Source of the DNA: JBEIHX01 sp044375455
GTDB lineage: Bacteria > Pseudomonadota > Alphaproteobacteria > Caulobacterales > Aquidulcibacteraceae
Direction: 5' to 3'
DNA length: 6,971 nucleotides
Assembly (NCBI GenBank): GCA_044375455.1
Contig: JBILMQ010000188.1
Span: forward strand, 1 to 6,971
The notes under the pieces were generated by a model that saw only the letters and a list, made by a program, of their open reading frames with translations, was not told the origin of the DNA and searched no databases. Made by a program: the position numbers and the translations under genes. Shown piece by piece: positions 1-5,608 of this stretch (position 1 is the first letter of the stretch; each line of letters opens with the position of its first letter).

Positions 1-1457
1 TCAAAGCTGACGGGGCGCACATACCGCTCTACATCCGTCAGGAGATCGAAGTCGCGCTGGTTCTGGATCAGCGCGACCACCTCCTGGAAGGAATTCAACT
101 CTGCCTCCGGTCGGCGCGCCACACCACCGACGCCCCCGCCCGCAGACTGGCTTTTGCCCGGCGAGGCCGCCGCGCCCACGCCGCCATGCAGCAGCTTCAG
201 GGCGTCCTCCGGCGGCGGCAATTGCGCCGCCGCGGCCAGTCGCACAAGAGTCATTTCCGCCGCCGCGATGGGGTCCGGGGCGCGTGCGGTGTCCTCATGC
301 CCTTTGAGCAGGAGTTGCCAGAGCCGCGTCAGGCTGGCGTAGGATTGCGTCTCGCCGATCCTCATGAGGCGGGCGGCGTCCGCCGGCGCAAGCCCGCCCG
401 GCGCCCGCCCAAGCGCCTTGGCGCGGGAGGATTCGTGCGCAAGTTCAAGCAGATCGCGGACAACCACGACAGGATCCGCACCCTGATCATACTGGGCGCG
501 AATTTCCAACAGCGCCTCCTTCACCCGGCCTGTGAGGGCGTGCTCGAACAGGTCGAGGATGCGCACGCGATCTGCGAGGCCGAGCATGTCGCGGACGTCG
601 GCAGCCAGGACGAGTTCGCCGGGCTTTTGTACAATCGCCTGGTCCAGCAGGGAGAGCGCATCGCGCACGCTGCCCTCGGCTGCGCGCGCGATCAGGCTCA
701 GGCCATCCTGCTCGACGTGGCACTTTTCGAGCGCGCAGATTTTCGCCAGGTGCTCGGTCAGCACAACCGGTTCAAGGCGCTTGAGGTCGAACCGCTGGCA
801 CCGTGACAGAACGGTCACCGGCACTTTTCGAATCTCGGTGGTGGCGAAAATGAACGTCACATGCCCCGGCGGCTCCTCAAGGGTCTTCAAGAGACCATTG
901 AAGGCGGCAGTCGACAGCATGTGGACTTCGTCGATGATATATACCTTGCGCCGGGCGGCGATCGGGGCGTAGCGCACGCCGTCGAGGATCTCGCGGATGT
1001 CATTGATGCCGGTGCGGCTTGCCGCATCCATCTCCATGACGTCCGGATGGCGGCTTTCCATGATCTGGACACAGTGATCGCCAGGCTGGGTCAGGTCGAC
1101 AGTGGGCCGGTCGACGTCCCCGCACCGGTAGTTGAGCGCGCGCGCAAGCAGGCGCGCCGTCGTTGTCTTGCCGACGCCGCGCACGCCGGACAGCATGAAC
1201 GCGTGCGCGATGCGCCCAGTCCTGAACGCATTGGCGAGGGTGCGCACCATCGCCTCCTGGCCAACAAGATCCTCAAAGGTGGTCGGGCGGTATTTGCGGG
1301 CAAGAACGGTATAAGCCTTGCCAGGCGCCTGCGCGTCGGCGAACGGGGCAGAGCCGCCAAGGCCGGCTGGCGCCTTGCCAGCCCCAGTCTGACTGTCAGG
1401 CCCAATCCGGCCGTCAGGTCCTGCACCGAAAGGATGGTCGCGTGTGTCGTCCGCCAT
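1..1457 (-). CDS. dnaX: DNA polymerase III subunit tau/gamma (partial, C-terminal end beyond the window)
   Basis: Clamp-loader ATPase subunit that loads the beta sliding clamp; in its long (tau) form it also ties the polymerase cores to the helicase. I read 485 residues without a stop from ATG at 1457-1455 to the left edge. Visible: a Gly/Pro/Asp-rich extension (1-47); the family start YTVLARKYRP (49-58); P-loop GVRGVGKTT (91-99); Walker B VYIIDEVHML (172-181); NGLLKTLEEPP (187-197); sensor/arginine-finger region TVLSRCQRF (215-223); DMLGLADR (290-297), the start of domain III. A Gly/Ser/Ala linker near 430-450 precedes the beginning of the tau-specific domain (SFQEVVALI, then RYVRPVSF at the edge). 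The usual four-cysteine zinc module is not intact: between the P-loop and DVMEMDAAS only C112 and C129 occur. A GGGAG Shine-Dalgarno (1468-1464) lies 6 nt before the ATG. No A-rich slippery heptamer of the E. coli type is seen in the visible part. Identity is certain; the C-terminus is unseen. Confidence 0.97.
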   Translation of the reverse strand, partial: MADDTRDHPFGAGPDGRIGPDSQTGAGKAPAGLGGSAPFADAQAPGKAYTVLARKYRPTTFEDLVGQEAMVRTLANAFRTGRIAHAFMLSGVRGVGKTTTARLLARALNYRCGDVDRPTVDLTQPGDHCVQIMESRHPDVMEMDAASRTGINDIREILDGVRYAPIAARRKVYIIDEVHMLSTAAFNGLLKTLEEPPGHVTFIFATTEIRKVPVTVLSRCQRFDLKRLEPVVLTEHLAKICALEKCHVEQDGLSLIARAAEGSVRDALSLLDQAIVQKPGELVLAADVRDMLGLADRVRILDLFEHALTGRVKEALLEIRAQYDQGADPVVVVRDLLELAHESSRAKALGRAPGGLAPADAARLMRIGETQSYASLTRLWQLLLKGHEDTARAPDPIAAAEMTLVRLAAAAQLPPPEDALKLLHGGVGAAASPGKSQSAGGGVGGVARRPEAELNSFQEVVALIQNQRDFDLLTDVERYVRPVSF

Positions 1458-1484
1458 TGGAGGCTCCCGGGATCACTCTAGGGA

Positions 1485-1501
1485 TTAACGAAGCGTTAAC
1501 C
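1485..1501. promoter_or_regulatory. Candidate CtrA binding box (TTAA-N7-TTAAC)
   Basis: The sequence TTAACGAAGCGTTAACC matches the full CtrA consensus TTAA-N7-TTAAC exactly, and its core (1485-1499) is a perfect palindrome with 6-bp arms and a 3-nt centre. CtrA is the essential cell-cycle response regulator of many Alphaproteobacteria. The box lies 27 bp upstream of the dnaX start codon and about 365 bp from accA, so dnaX is the likely target. A weak promoter-like pair on the minus strand (TTGGTT at 1503-1498 and CTAGAG at 1481-1476, 16-bp spacer) would place the box between the -35 and -10, which would suggest repression. The motif match is seen; CtrA control is inferred. Confidence 0.5.
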
Positions 1502-1642
1502 AAGCGCACAAAGTCAGGGGCGTCGGCGGCGGTAATGAGACCAGTTCTTGTCGAACATAGCAAGAACATTGCGTAATTTCCCAACATTCAGCCTGAATTA
1601 AGCCCGACAGGTTGACGCCGGTCACGCCCGCCGCAGAGCATA

Positions 1643-1818
1643 GCCCCGCCCCCGGCCTTCCGATGAGCCGAGGTCCTGTGAGTTTGGTTCTTGGGGCCCT
1701 GAACTTGGAGGGCCAGCTCCGGGGACCCTGGTCAATGTCCTCTTGCTTCTGGGGCATCCCCGCCAACGCCGTCGGCAAGCCCGCCCCGCACTGCCGCCGC
1801 GCTTGCCGGGGGCGGGGC
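1643..1818. other. Dyad-bounded structured element (possible RNA; identity unknown)
   Basis: GCCCCGCCCCCGGC at 1643-1656 is the exact reverse complement of GCCGGGGGCGGGGC at 1805-1818, a perfect 14-bp, all-G/C inverted repeat closing a 148-nt interior. Inside are smaller dyads: GGCCCT/AGGGCC (8-nt loop) around 1696-1716, enclosed by GGTCC/GGACC near 1672 and 1720; GGGG-CAT-CCCC near 1751-1761; and CGGCAAGC (1773-1780) with GCTTGCCG (1801-1808). The last shares bases with the right outer arm, so the two pairings would compete. Size and a long closing stem recall structured RNAs such as 6S. The SRP RNA signature loop is absent on both strands, and the neighbours are not the usual 6S neighbours. 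It could also be a DNA-level dyad or part of a long accA leader. No reading frame across it looks like a protein. Confidence 0.35.
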
Positions 1819-1829
1819 CGGCGCCTATA
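1803..1829 (+). promoter_or_regulatory. Putative accA promoter
   Basis: TTGCCG (1803-1808) resembles a -35 box and CCTATA (1824-1829) differs by one base from the GCTANA-type -10 of alphaproteobacterial housekeeping promoters. Transcription would start near 1837, about 30 nt before the accA ATG. The -35 overlaps the right arm of the large inverted repeat, and CCTATAGG (1824-1831) is itself an 8-bp palindrome. The match is modest and I did not find a better candidate in this intergenic region. Confidence 0.3.
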
Positions 1830-1866
1830 GGTGTGGAGACGCCGCGCAGGAAAGGCCGACACGCAG

Positions 1867-2925
1867 ATGGCCCAGCCGCACCGCACCTATCTTGAGTTTG
1901 AAAAGCCGATCGCCGAACTTGAAGCCAAGATCGACGAACTCTCCATCGCCGCCGCGAAAAGCGGCGCGCCCGCCATGGGTGATGAGATCACGCGCCTGCG
2001 CGAAAAGGCGACAAGCCAGCTCGAGGAGATCTACGCCAACCTCGATCCATGGCAGAAGACCATGGTGGCGCGCCATCCTGAGCGGCCGCATTTTAGCGAT
2101 TTCGTTGAGGCGCTCGTCACCGAGTACACGGAGCTTTCAGGCGACCGGAAATACGCCGACGACCAGGCGATCCTGGGCGGCCTCGGCCGGTTCAAGGACA
2201 TACCCTGCGTGCTTATCGGCCATGAAAAGGGTCGAACCACCACCGAGCGGTTGCGGCACAATTTCGGCATGGCCAACCCGGAGGGCTATCGCAAGGCGGT
2301 GCGCCTCATGGACATGGCGGAACAATTTCGTCTGCCAGTTATCACCTTTGTGGACACGGCGGGCGCCTATCCCGGACTGGGGGCCGAGGAGCGCGGCCAG
2401 GCCGAAGCGATCGCGCGGTCTACGGAGCGTTGCCTGACGCTTGGGTCTCCCATGGTCTCGGTGATCACCGGCGAGGGCGGATCCGGCGGCGCGGTGGCGC
2501 TGGCCAGCGGCAACAAGGTGTTCATGCTGGAACATGCAGTCTACTCAGTGATCAGTCCGGAAGGCGCGGCCTCGATCCTATTCCGCGACGCCGGCCGCGC
2601 ACGCGACGCGGCCATCGCCATGAAGATCACGGCGCAGGACTGCCTCGCTATGCGCGTGATCGACGGCGTCATTGAAGAGCCGATGGGCGGCGCCCATCGC
2701 GACCGGGAGCAAACCTTTACCGCGGTCGCGGCTGCGGTTGTCGGCGCGCTCGGCGAATTGGGATCTCTTGACGCCCAGGCGCTGCGCGAGCAGCGCCGCG
2801 AGCGCTTTTTCGCGATTGGCCGCCTGGGTCTGCCCGCGGAAGCGCCGAGCCAGCCGGTGATGCGCACGATTGACGGCGGCAAGTTGAAATCGCCGAGGAG
2901 CGAGAAGCCCAAGCGCAAGCGCTAG
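1867..2925 (+). CDS. accA: Acetyl-CoA carboxylase carboxyltransferase subunit alpha
   Basis: Alpha subunit of the carboxyltransferase half of acetyl-CoA carboxylase, which with AccD moves the carboxyl group from carboxybiotin to acetyl-CoA to make malonyl-CoA, the first committed step of fatty-acid synthesis, in the cytoplasm. The 352-residue product has the family landmarks in order: N-terminal helix YLEFEKPIAELEAKIDEL (8-25); GHEKGRTTTERLRHNFGM (118-135); FVDTAGAYPGLGAEERGQ (161-178); glycine-rich oxyanion region TGEGGSGGAVAL (201-212); SVISPEGAASILFRD (227-241). It is about 30 residues longer than the E. coli protein, mainly a basic tail (KSPRSEKPKRKR, 341-352). ATG at 1867 is chosen because the conserved N-terminus begins there and AGGAAAGG (1848-1855) lies 11 nt upstream; an in-frame start at 1831 would add 12 unconserved residues. 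It is transcribed divergently from dnaX. Confidence 0.98.
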   Translation: MAQPHRTYLEFEKPIAELEAKIDELSIAAAKSGAPAMGDEITRLREKATSQLEEIYANLDPWQKTMVARHPERPHFSDFVEALVTEYTELSGDRKYADDQAILGGLGRFKDIPCVLIGHEKGRTTTERLRHNFGMANPEGYRKAVRLMDMAEQFRLPVITFVDTAGAYPGLGAEERGQAEAIARSTERCLTLGSPMVSVITGEGGSGGAVALASGNKVFMLEHAVYSVISPEGAASILFRDAGRARDAAIAMKITAQDCLAMRVIDGVIEEPMGGAHRDREQTFTAVAAAVVGALGELGSLDAQALREQRRERFFAIGRLGLPAEAPSQPVMRTIDGGKLKSPRSEKPKRKR

Positions 2926-2940
2926 CCTGAAGTCGCCGAG

Positions 2941-2981
2941 CGGCCAATTCTCAGGTGATTGACATGTCAACCGTTTGGCCG
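2941..2981. promoter_or_regulatory. Nested palindromes just downstream of accA
   Basis: TTGACATGTCAA (2959-2970) is a perfect 12-bp palindrome. It lies inside a second pair of arms, CGGCCA (2941-2946) and TGGCCG (2976-2981). The position, 16 nt past the accA stop, suits a transcription-end structure, but the inner palindrome has no loop and no run of T follows, so a classical intrinsic terminator is not shown. A protein-binding operator is equally possible. Confidence 0.25.
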
Positions 2982-3253
2982 TGAAGCGGATCGCACGCTC
3001 CTTCCGACACTGTGATGGCGTAGAGCAGATTGAGCGCTTTTCGCTGCGTAGGCGTTGGTCTTCCGGTGCGCGTGAAAGCGGCTTCGCCGGGACGGGCGCA
3101 GGCTGGTCTGCGGATGATGCATCCGAGGGTCGCCCGGCGGGCGGGCAATCGTGTCAAAGCCATCACCGGCGCGCCATCGGCCAGTGTGCGCCGGAGCGCC
3201 TTGTCAAGCGCCGACTTTGACTGCGCGGCCAGCGCCGCCGGGCTCTCGAGGCG
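2951..3253 (-). pseudogene. Possible C-terminal gene remnant, unidentified (weak thioredoxin/redoxin-like end)
   Basis: Between a TGA at 3256-3254 and a TGA at 2953-2951 the minus strand is open for 100 codons. The upstream half reads like protein, with stretches such as ALAAQSKSALDKALRRTLAD followed by GAPVMAL and ATLGCIIRR, and about four fifths of those codons end in G or C. A helix, then a short linker, then GC(S/N)I(K/R) is how several redoxin/AhpC-TSA-like proteins end, but no CxxC or other catalytic segment is seen upstream, so this is only a resemblance. The frame ends 25 bp from the accA stop on the opposite strand, a normal gap for convergent genes. The residues after GCIIRR look less coding, as if the original stop was lost. 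A GTG at 3166 could start a short product but would cut off the most protein-like part. Confidence 0.25.
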
Positions 3254-3465
3254 TCAATGTGGGCAATGGTTTCGAGGCCGGGCGGTTGCGCGTCCCGATC
3301 CCGCTCGGCGGGATCGACGACACCGTGGTCGCCGAGTTATCGAAGCCTGCGCAGTTGATGCGCGGCGTGTTGCCCCAGCCAGCCGAACAGGCAGGACCCG
3401 TGCGCCACACCATGATGGACCGCGTCGAAACCCGGCGGCTCTTGGTCCAGATGATCTGCTGGTGA
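3253..3465 (+). other. Codon-like stretch, no identified product
   Basis: The plus-strand frame ending at TGA 3463-3465 has about 86% G or C at third positions over roughly 70 codons (my hand count) and a protein-like composition, with segments GGIDDTVVAEL and VRHTMMDRVETRRLL. The antisense frame sharing the same wobble position (open 3204-3473, minus) scores the same by that measure but is rich in Ser, Thr and Pro, so I favour the plus strand. There is no convincing start or Shine-Dalgarno, and the frame closes abruptly; the adjoining frame stays open to 3590. I recognise no family. It may be a decayed gene or chance openness. Confidence 0.2.
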
Positions 3466-3607
3466 TGCAGCACAACGAGCTTCGGCCATCAGGGATCCAG
3501 CGTCGCCTGGCGACGCGGGGCATGCCAGCAATGCCGGGCTGCGTGGTGATTGATGGCGCAATCGCTGGCGACCTGCATGGAAGCCTGTGAGACCTGCGGC
3601 CCCCAGG

Positions 3608-3685
3608 ATGAACAGGCCCAATGAACAGGCCCAATGAACAGTCCCAATGAACAGTCCCAATGAACAGTCCCAATGAACAGTCCCT
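3608..3685. repeat. 13-bp tandem repeat (minisatellite), six copies
   Basis: Six head-to-tail 13-bp units begin at 3608, 3621, 3634, 3647, 3660 and 3673. Units 1-2 read ATGAACAGGCCCA, units 3-5 ATGAACAGTCCCA, and unit 6 ends in T in place of A. The array is flanked by a short inverted pair, CCCAGG (3602-3607) and CCTGGG (3683-3688), the right arm overlapping the end of unit 6. Because 13 is not a multiple of three, the array runs through all three frames: the minus strand stays open in every frame and would encode a 13-residue repeat over 39 nt (including LGLFIGTVHW), while the plus strand meets TGA. No established gene covers the array, and each unit carries an ATG without a Shine-Dalgarno before it. 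Near-identical units suggest recent slippage expansion. Confidence 0.97.
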
Positions 3686-3968
3686 GGGCTTTCGCTCGAT
3701 GTCGCCGTCCGATAAGCCCGAATTTCCCATCTTCTTGGCGCGGGCGGAGGCGATCTTCTTCGTCGGATGTCGGGCGACATCCCCATCGACAAGATAGGCA
3801 GGATCGGCCCGAAAAAAGTGCGCCGCGTTCGCCCTGCATCAGCCGGGCTGCGTCCTGCGCCAAGGTGGACGCTGCGCAGGGCAGAAGGTGGTCCCCAAGG
3901 ATCGGGAGATCGCCGCGGCGGGCAACGGTCGTGGCGGATCCAGGCCATGGTTTGACGCCTGCCTCACG
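3686..3968 (-). pseudogene. Possible frameshifted gene remnant downstream of lysS, unidentified
   Basis: Just past lysS the minus strand has GGAGGT (3986-3981) and then, in the lysS frame after a TGA at 3971-3969, a protein-like stretch including LPILGDHLLPCAAS and AQDAARLMQGERGALF. At a T6 run (minus strand; A6 at 3812-3817 on the plus strand) the protein-like reading moves to the next frame: FRADPAYLVDGDVARHP, then KKIASARAKKMG and GLSDGDIERK. If the run had five T instead of six, the two halves would join in one frame with no stop between them. That frame then enters the 13-bp repeat. There is no good start codon in the first frame, and I recognise no family. This could be a real small gene with a base gain or a sequencing error, or chance openness. 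Confidence 0.25.
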
Positions 3969-3998
3969 TCAGTGACGGGAACCTCCGGATTTTGGTCG

Positions 3999-5594
3999 TC
4001 ACTGCGCTTGTGCAGACCCCGCGCGGCAAAGTCCCTGATCGATCAGGGCGATCGTCTCTGCGACCCCGAAAATCGCCATGAAGCTTCCAAAGCGCGGCCC
4101 CTGGCTTTGACCCATCAGCACTTCGTACAAGGCCACGAACCAGTCGCGCAGATTGTCGAAAGGATGGTCCTTGCCGACTTCGAAGGCGAGGTTCTGCAAC
4201 GCGTCGGCGTCCCTGGTTGCTGGATCGATTGCGCCAAGCCGGTTGCGCAGATCGACAAGCGCCGCGCGCTCCAATTCGCTCGGCGCACGGAATTTCTTGG
4301 CCGGTTTGACAAAGTCCTCATAAAAGGCGATCGCATAACCGACAAGCCGGTCCAGCAGCGGCGAGCTCTCAGGCGAGGCATGGGGCGCATAGGCGCGGAT
4401 GAAGCTCCAAAGATGCTCCTTCGTCTGCACGTTCGCCGCCGAGACGAGGTTCAACAGCAGTGCAAACGTGATCGGCGAGCCCCATGACGGCGGTCTTCCG
4501 CCGTGAATGTGCCAGACCGGATTTTCGAGGCGCTTTGCTTCATCTTCTGTCAAATACGCGTCGAGATGGGCGAGGTACTCGTCGACAGCCTTGGGGATCA
4601 CGTCGAAGTAGAGACGCTTGGCGGTGCGCGGCTTCTGGTACATGTAAAGCGCCAGACTTTCAGGCGTCGCGTAGCGCAGCCAGTCCTCAACTGCGATGCC
4701 ATTGCCTTTGGACTTCGATATTTTTTCGCCGTCCGCGTCCAGAAAGAGTTCATAGCAGTACTGCACCGGCGGCTCTGCGCCGAGCACGCGGCAGATCTTA
4801 GAGTAGATCGCACCGTTCGTGAGGTGATCTTTGCCATACATCTCGAAGTCGACGCCAAGCGCCGCCCAGCGCATGCCGAAATCCGGCTTCCACTGCAGCT
4901 TCACGCGCCCGCCAGTGACCTGCACCGTGGTCTCTTGGCCGTCCTCGTCATCGAACGTGATGGCGCCGGCGGCCGGGTCGACCCTTTTCATCGGCACGTA
5001 GAGAACGCGGCCTGTCTTTGGCGAAATCGGCAGAAAGGGACTGTAGGACTGCCGGCGCTCCGGACCAAGGGTCGGCAGCATGATCGCCATGATCTCTTCG
5101 AACTTTTCGAGCGCACGCAAGAGCATCGCGTCGTACCGCCCGGAACGGTAGAGTTGGGTGGCGGAAAGAAATTCGTACTCGAAGCCGAAACTGTCGAGAA
5201 AGGCGCGCAGACGCGCATTGTTGTGCTGGGCAAAGCCGTCATGGAGACCGAACGGGTCAGGCACGTCGGTCAGCGGCTTGTGCAGATGCGCCTGCAGCAT
5301 GTCCTGGTTGGGCACGTTCGCTGGGGCGCGCCGCATCCCGTCCATATCGTCGGACACGCAGATCAATCGGGTGGGCACGCGATCCTGGGTCAAGACGCGG
5401 AACGCGTGGCGCACCATCGTGGTGCGCACAACTTCACCGAACGTGCCGATATGCGGCAGACCAGAGGGGCCATAGCCCGTTTCGAACACCACAGGCTGGT
5501 CCGCAGGCCGGTTCTGGACGCGCTTCCAGACGAGGCGCGCCTGTTCAAAGGGCCAGGCCTTTGCGTGGTCGGCGAGGGCGGATAAGACGGTCAC
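3999..5594 (-). CDS. lysS: Lysine--tRNA ligase, class I
   Basis: Charges tRNA-Lys with lysine using ATP, in the cytoplasm. It belongs to the class I (Rossmann-fold) lysyl-tRNA synthetases found in most archaea, many Alphaproteobacteria and spirochaetes, not the class II enzyme of E. coli. The 531-residue product has the HIGH-type motif PHIGTFGEV (47-55) after FETGYGPSG (37-45), LICVSDDMDGMRR (77-89), the core segment WAALGVDFEMYGKDH (243-257), YCYELFLDADGEKISKSKGNG around 279-299 with the KMSKS-type motif KISKS at 291-295, and a helical C-terminal anticodon-binding part. Length is typical. The start is GTG (5594-5592): AGGAG (5608-5604) lies 9 nt upstream, residues from WPFEQARLVW onward fit the family start, and no early in-frame ATG exists. 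It has no close upstream gene within the window and is probably transcribed from the gene-poor region to its right. Confidence 0.97.
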   Translation of the reverse strand: MTVLSALADHAKAWPFEQARLVWKRVQNRPADQPVVFETGYGPSGLPHIGTFGEVVRTTMVRHAFRVLTQDRVPTRLICVSDDMDGMRRAPANVPNQDMLQAHLHKPLTDVPDPFGLHDGFAQHNNARLRAFLDSFGFEYEFLSATQLYRSGRYDAMLLRALEKFEEIMAIMLPTLGPERRQSYSPFLPISPKTGRVLYVPMKRVDPAAGAITFDDEDGQETTVQVTGGRVKLQWKPDFGMRWAALGVDFEMYGKDHLTNGAIYSKICRVLGAEPPVQYCYELFLDADGEKISKSKGNGIAVEDWLRYATPESLALYMYQKPRTAKRLYFDVIPKAVDEYLAHLDAYLTEDEAKRLENPVWHIHGGRPPSWGSPITFALLLNLVSAANVQTKEHLWSFIRAYAPHASPESSPLLDRLVGYAIAFYEDFVKPAKKFRAPSELERAALVDLRNRLGAIDPATRDADALQNLAFEVGKDHPFDNLRDWFVALYEVLMGQSQGPRFGSFMAIFGVAETIALIDQGLCRAGSAQAQ

Positions 5595-5603
5595 GGCTGC
5601 GCG

Positions 5604-5608
5604 CTCCT
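5604..5608 (-). promoter_or_regulatory. Shine-Dalgarno of lysS, supports the GTG start
   Basis: On the minus strand GCAGGAGC ends 9 nt before GTG 5594. It is the only good purine-rich site near the conserved N-terminus and fixes the non-ATG start. No convincing -35/-10 pair was found further upstream. Confidence 0.7.

Larger units (their letters stand above)
2926..3998. other. Gene-poor region between accA and lysS
   Basis: About 1.07 kb with no gene I can name. It holds a short palindrome near the accA end, a possible minus-strand gene remnant convergent with accA (2951-3253), a codon-like but unidentified plus-strand stretch (3253-3465), a 13-bp tandem repeat (3608-3685) and a possible frameshifted remnant downstream of lysS (3686-3968). 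Open frames overlap on both strands, as is common in GC-rich DNA, so openness alone proves little. I see no tRNA, no rRNA and no clear U-tailed terminator. Confidence 0.6.

Noticed and set aside
186..1481. Two 206-codon plus-strand open frames (186-806 and 861-1481) opposite dnaX
   Set aside because: Both are antisense shadows of dnaX; the minus strand carries every clamp-loader motif without interruption.
1643..1818. SRP (4.5S) RNA, which sits next to dnaX in some bacteria
   Set aside because: The conserved loop sequence around GGUCCGGAAGG...AGCAGCC is absent on both strands of the intergenic region.
1485..1886. 133-codon open frame on the minus strand between dnaX and accA
   Set aside because: Composition is not protein-like, it overlaps the start of accA and runs through the large inverted repeat and the CtrA box; no motif.
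3030..3590. 186-codon open frame on the plus strand
   Set aside because: Its first half is antisense to a more protein-like minus-strand frame and shares its wobble position; the product is Arg/Ala/Ser-rich with no motif, and there is no convincing Shine-Dalgarno.
3608..3685. CRISPR array
   Set aside because: The 13-bp units abut directly with no spacers, and no cas gene is nearby.
4503..5585. 360-codon open frame on the plus strand opposite lysS
   Set aside because: It is the antisense shadow of the class I lysyl-tRNA synthetase, whose catalytic motifs are intact on the minus strand.
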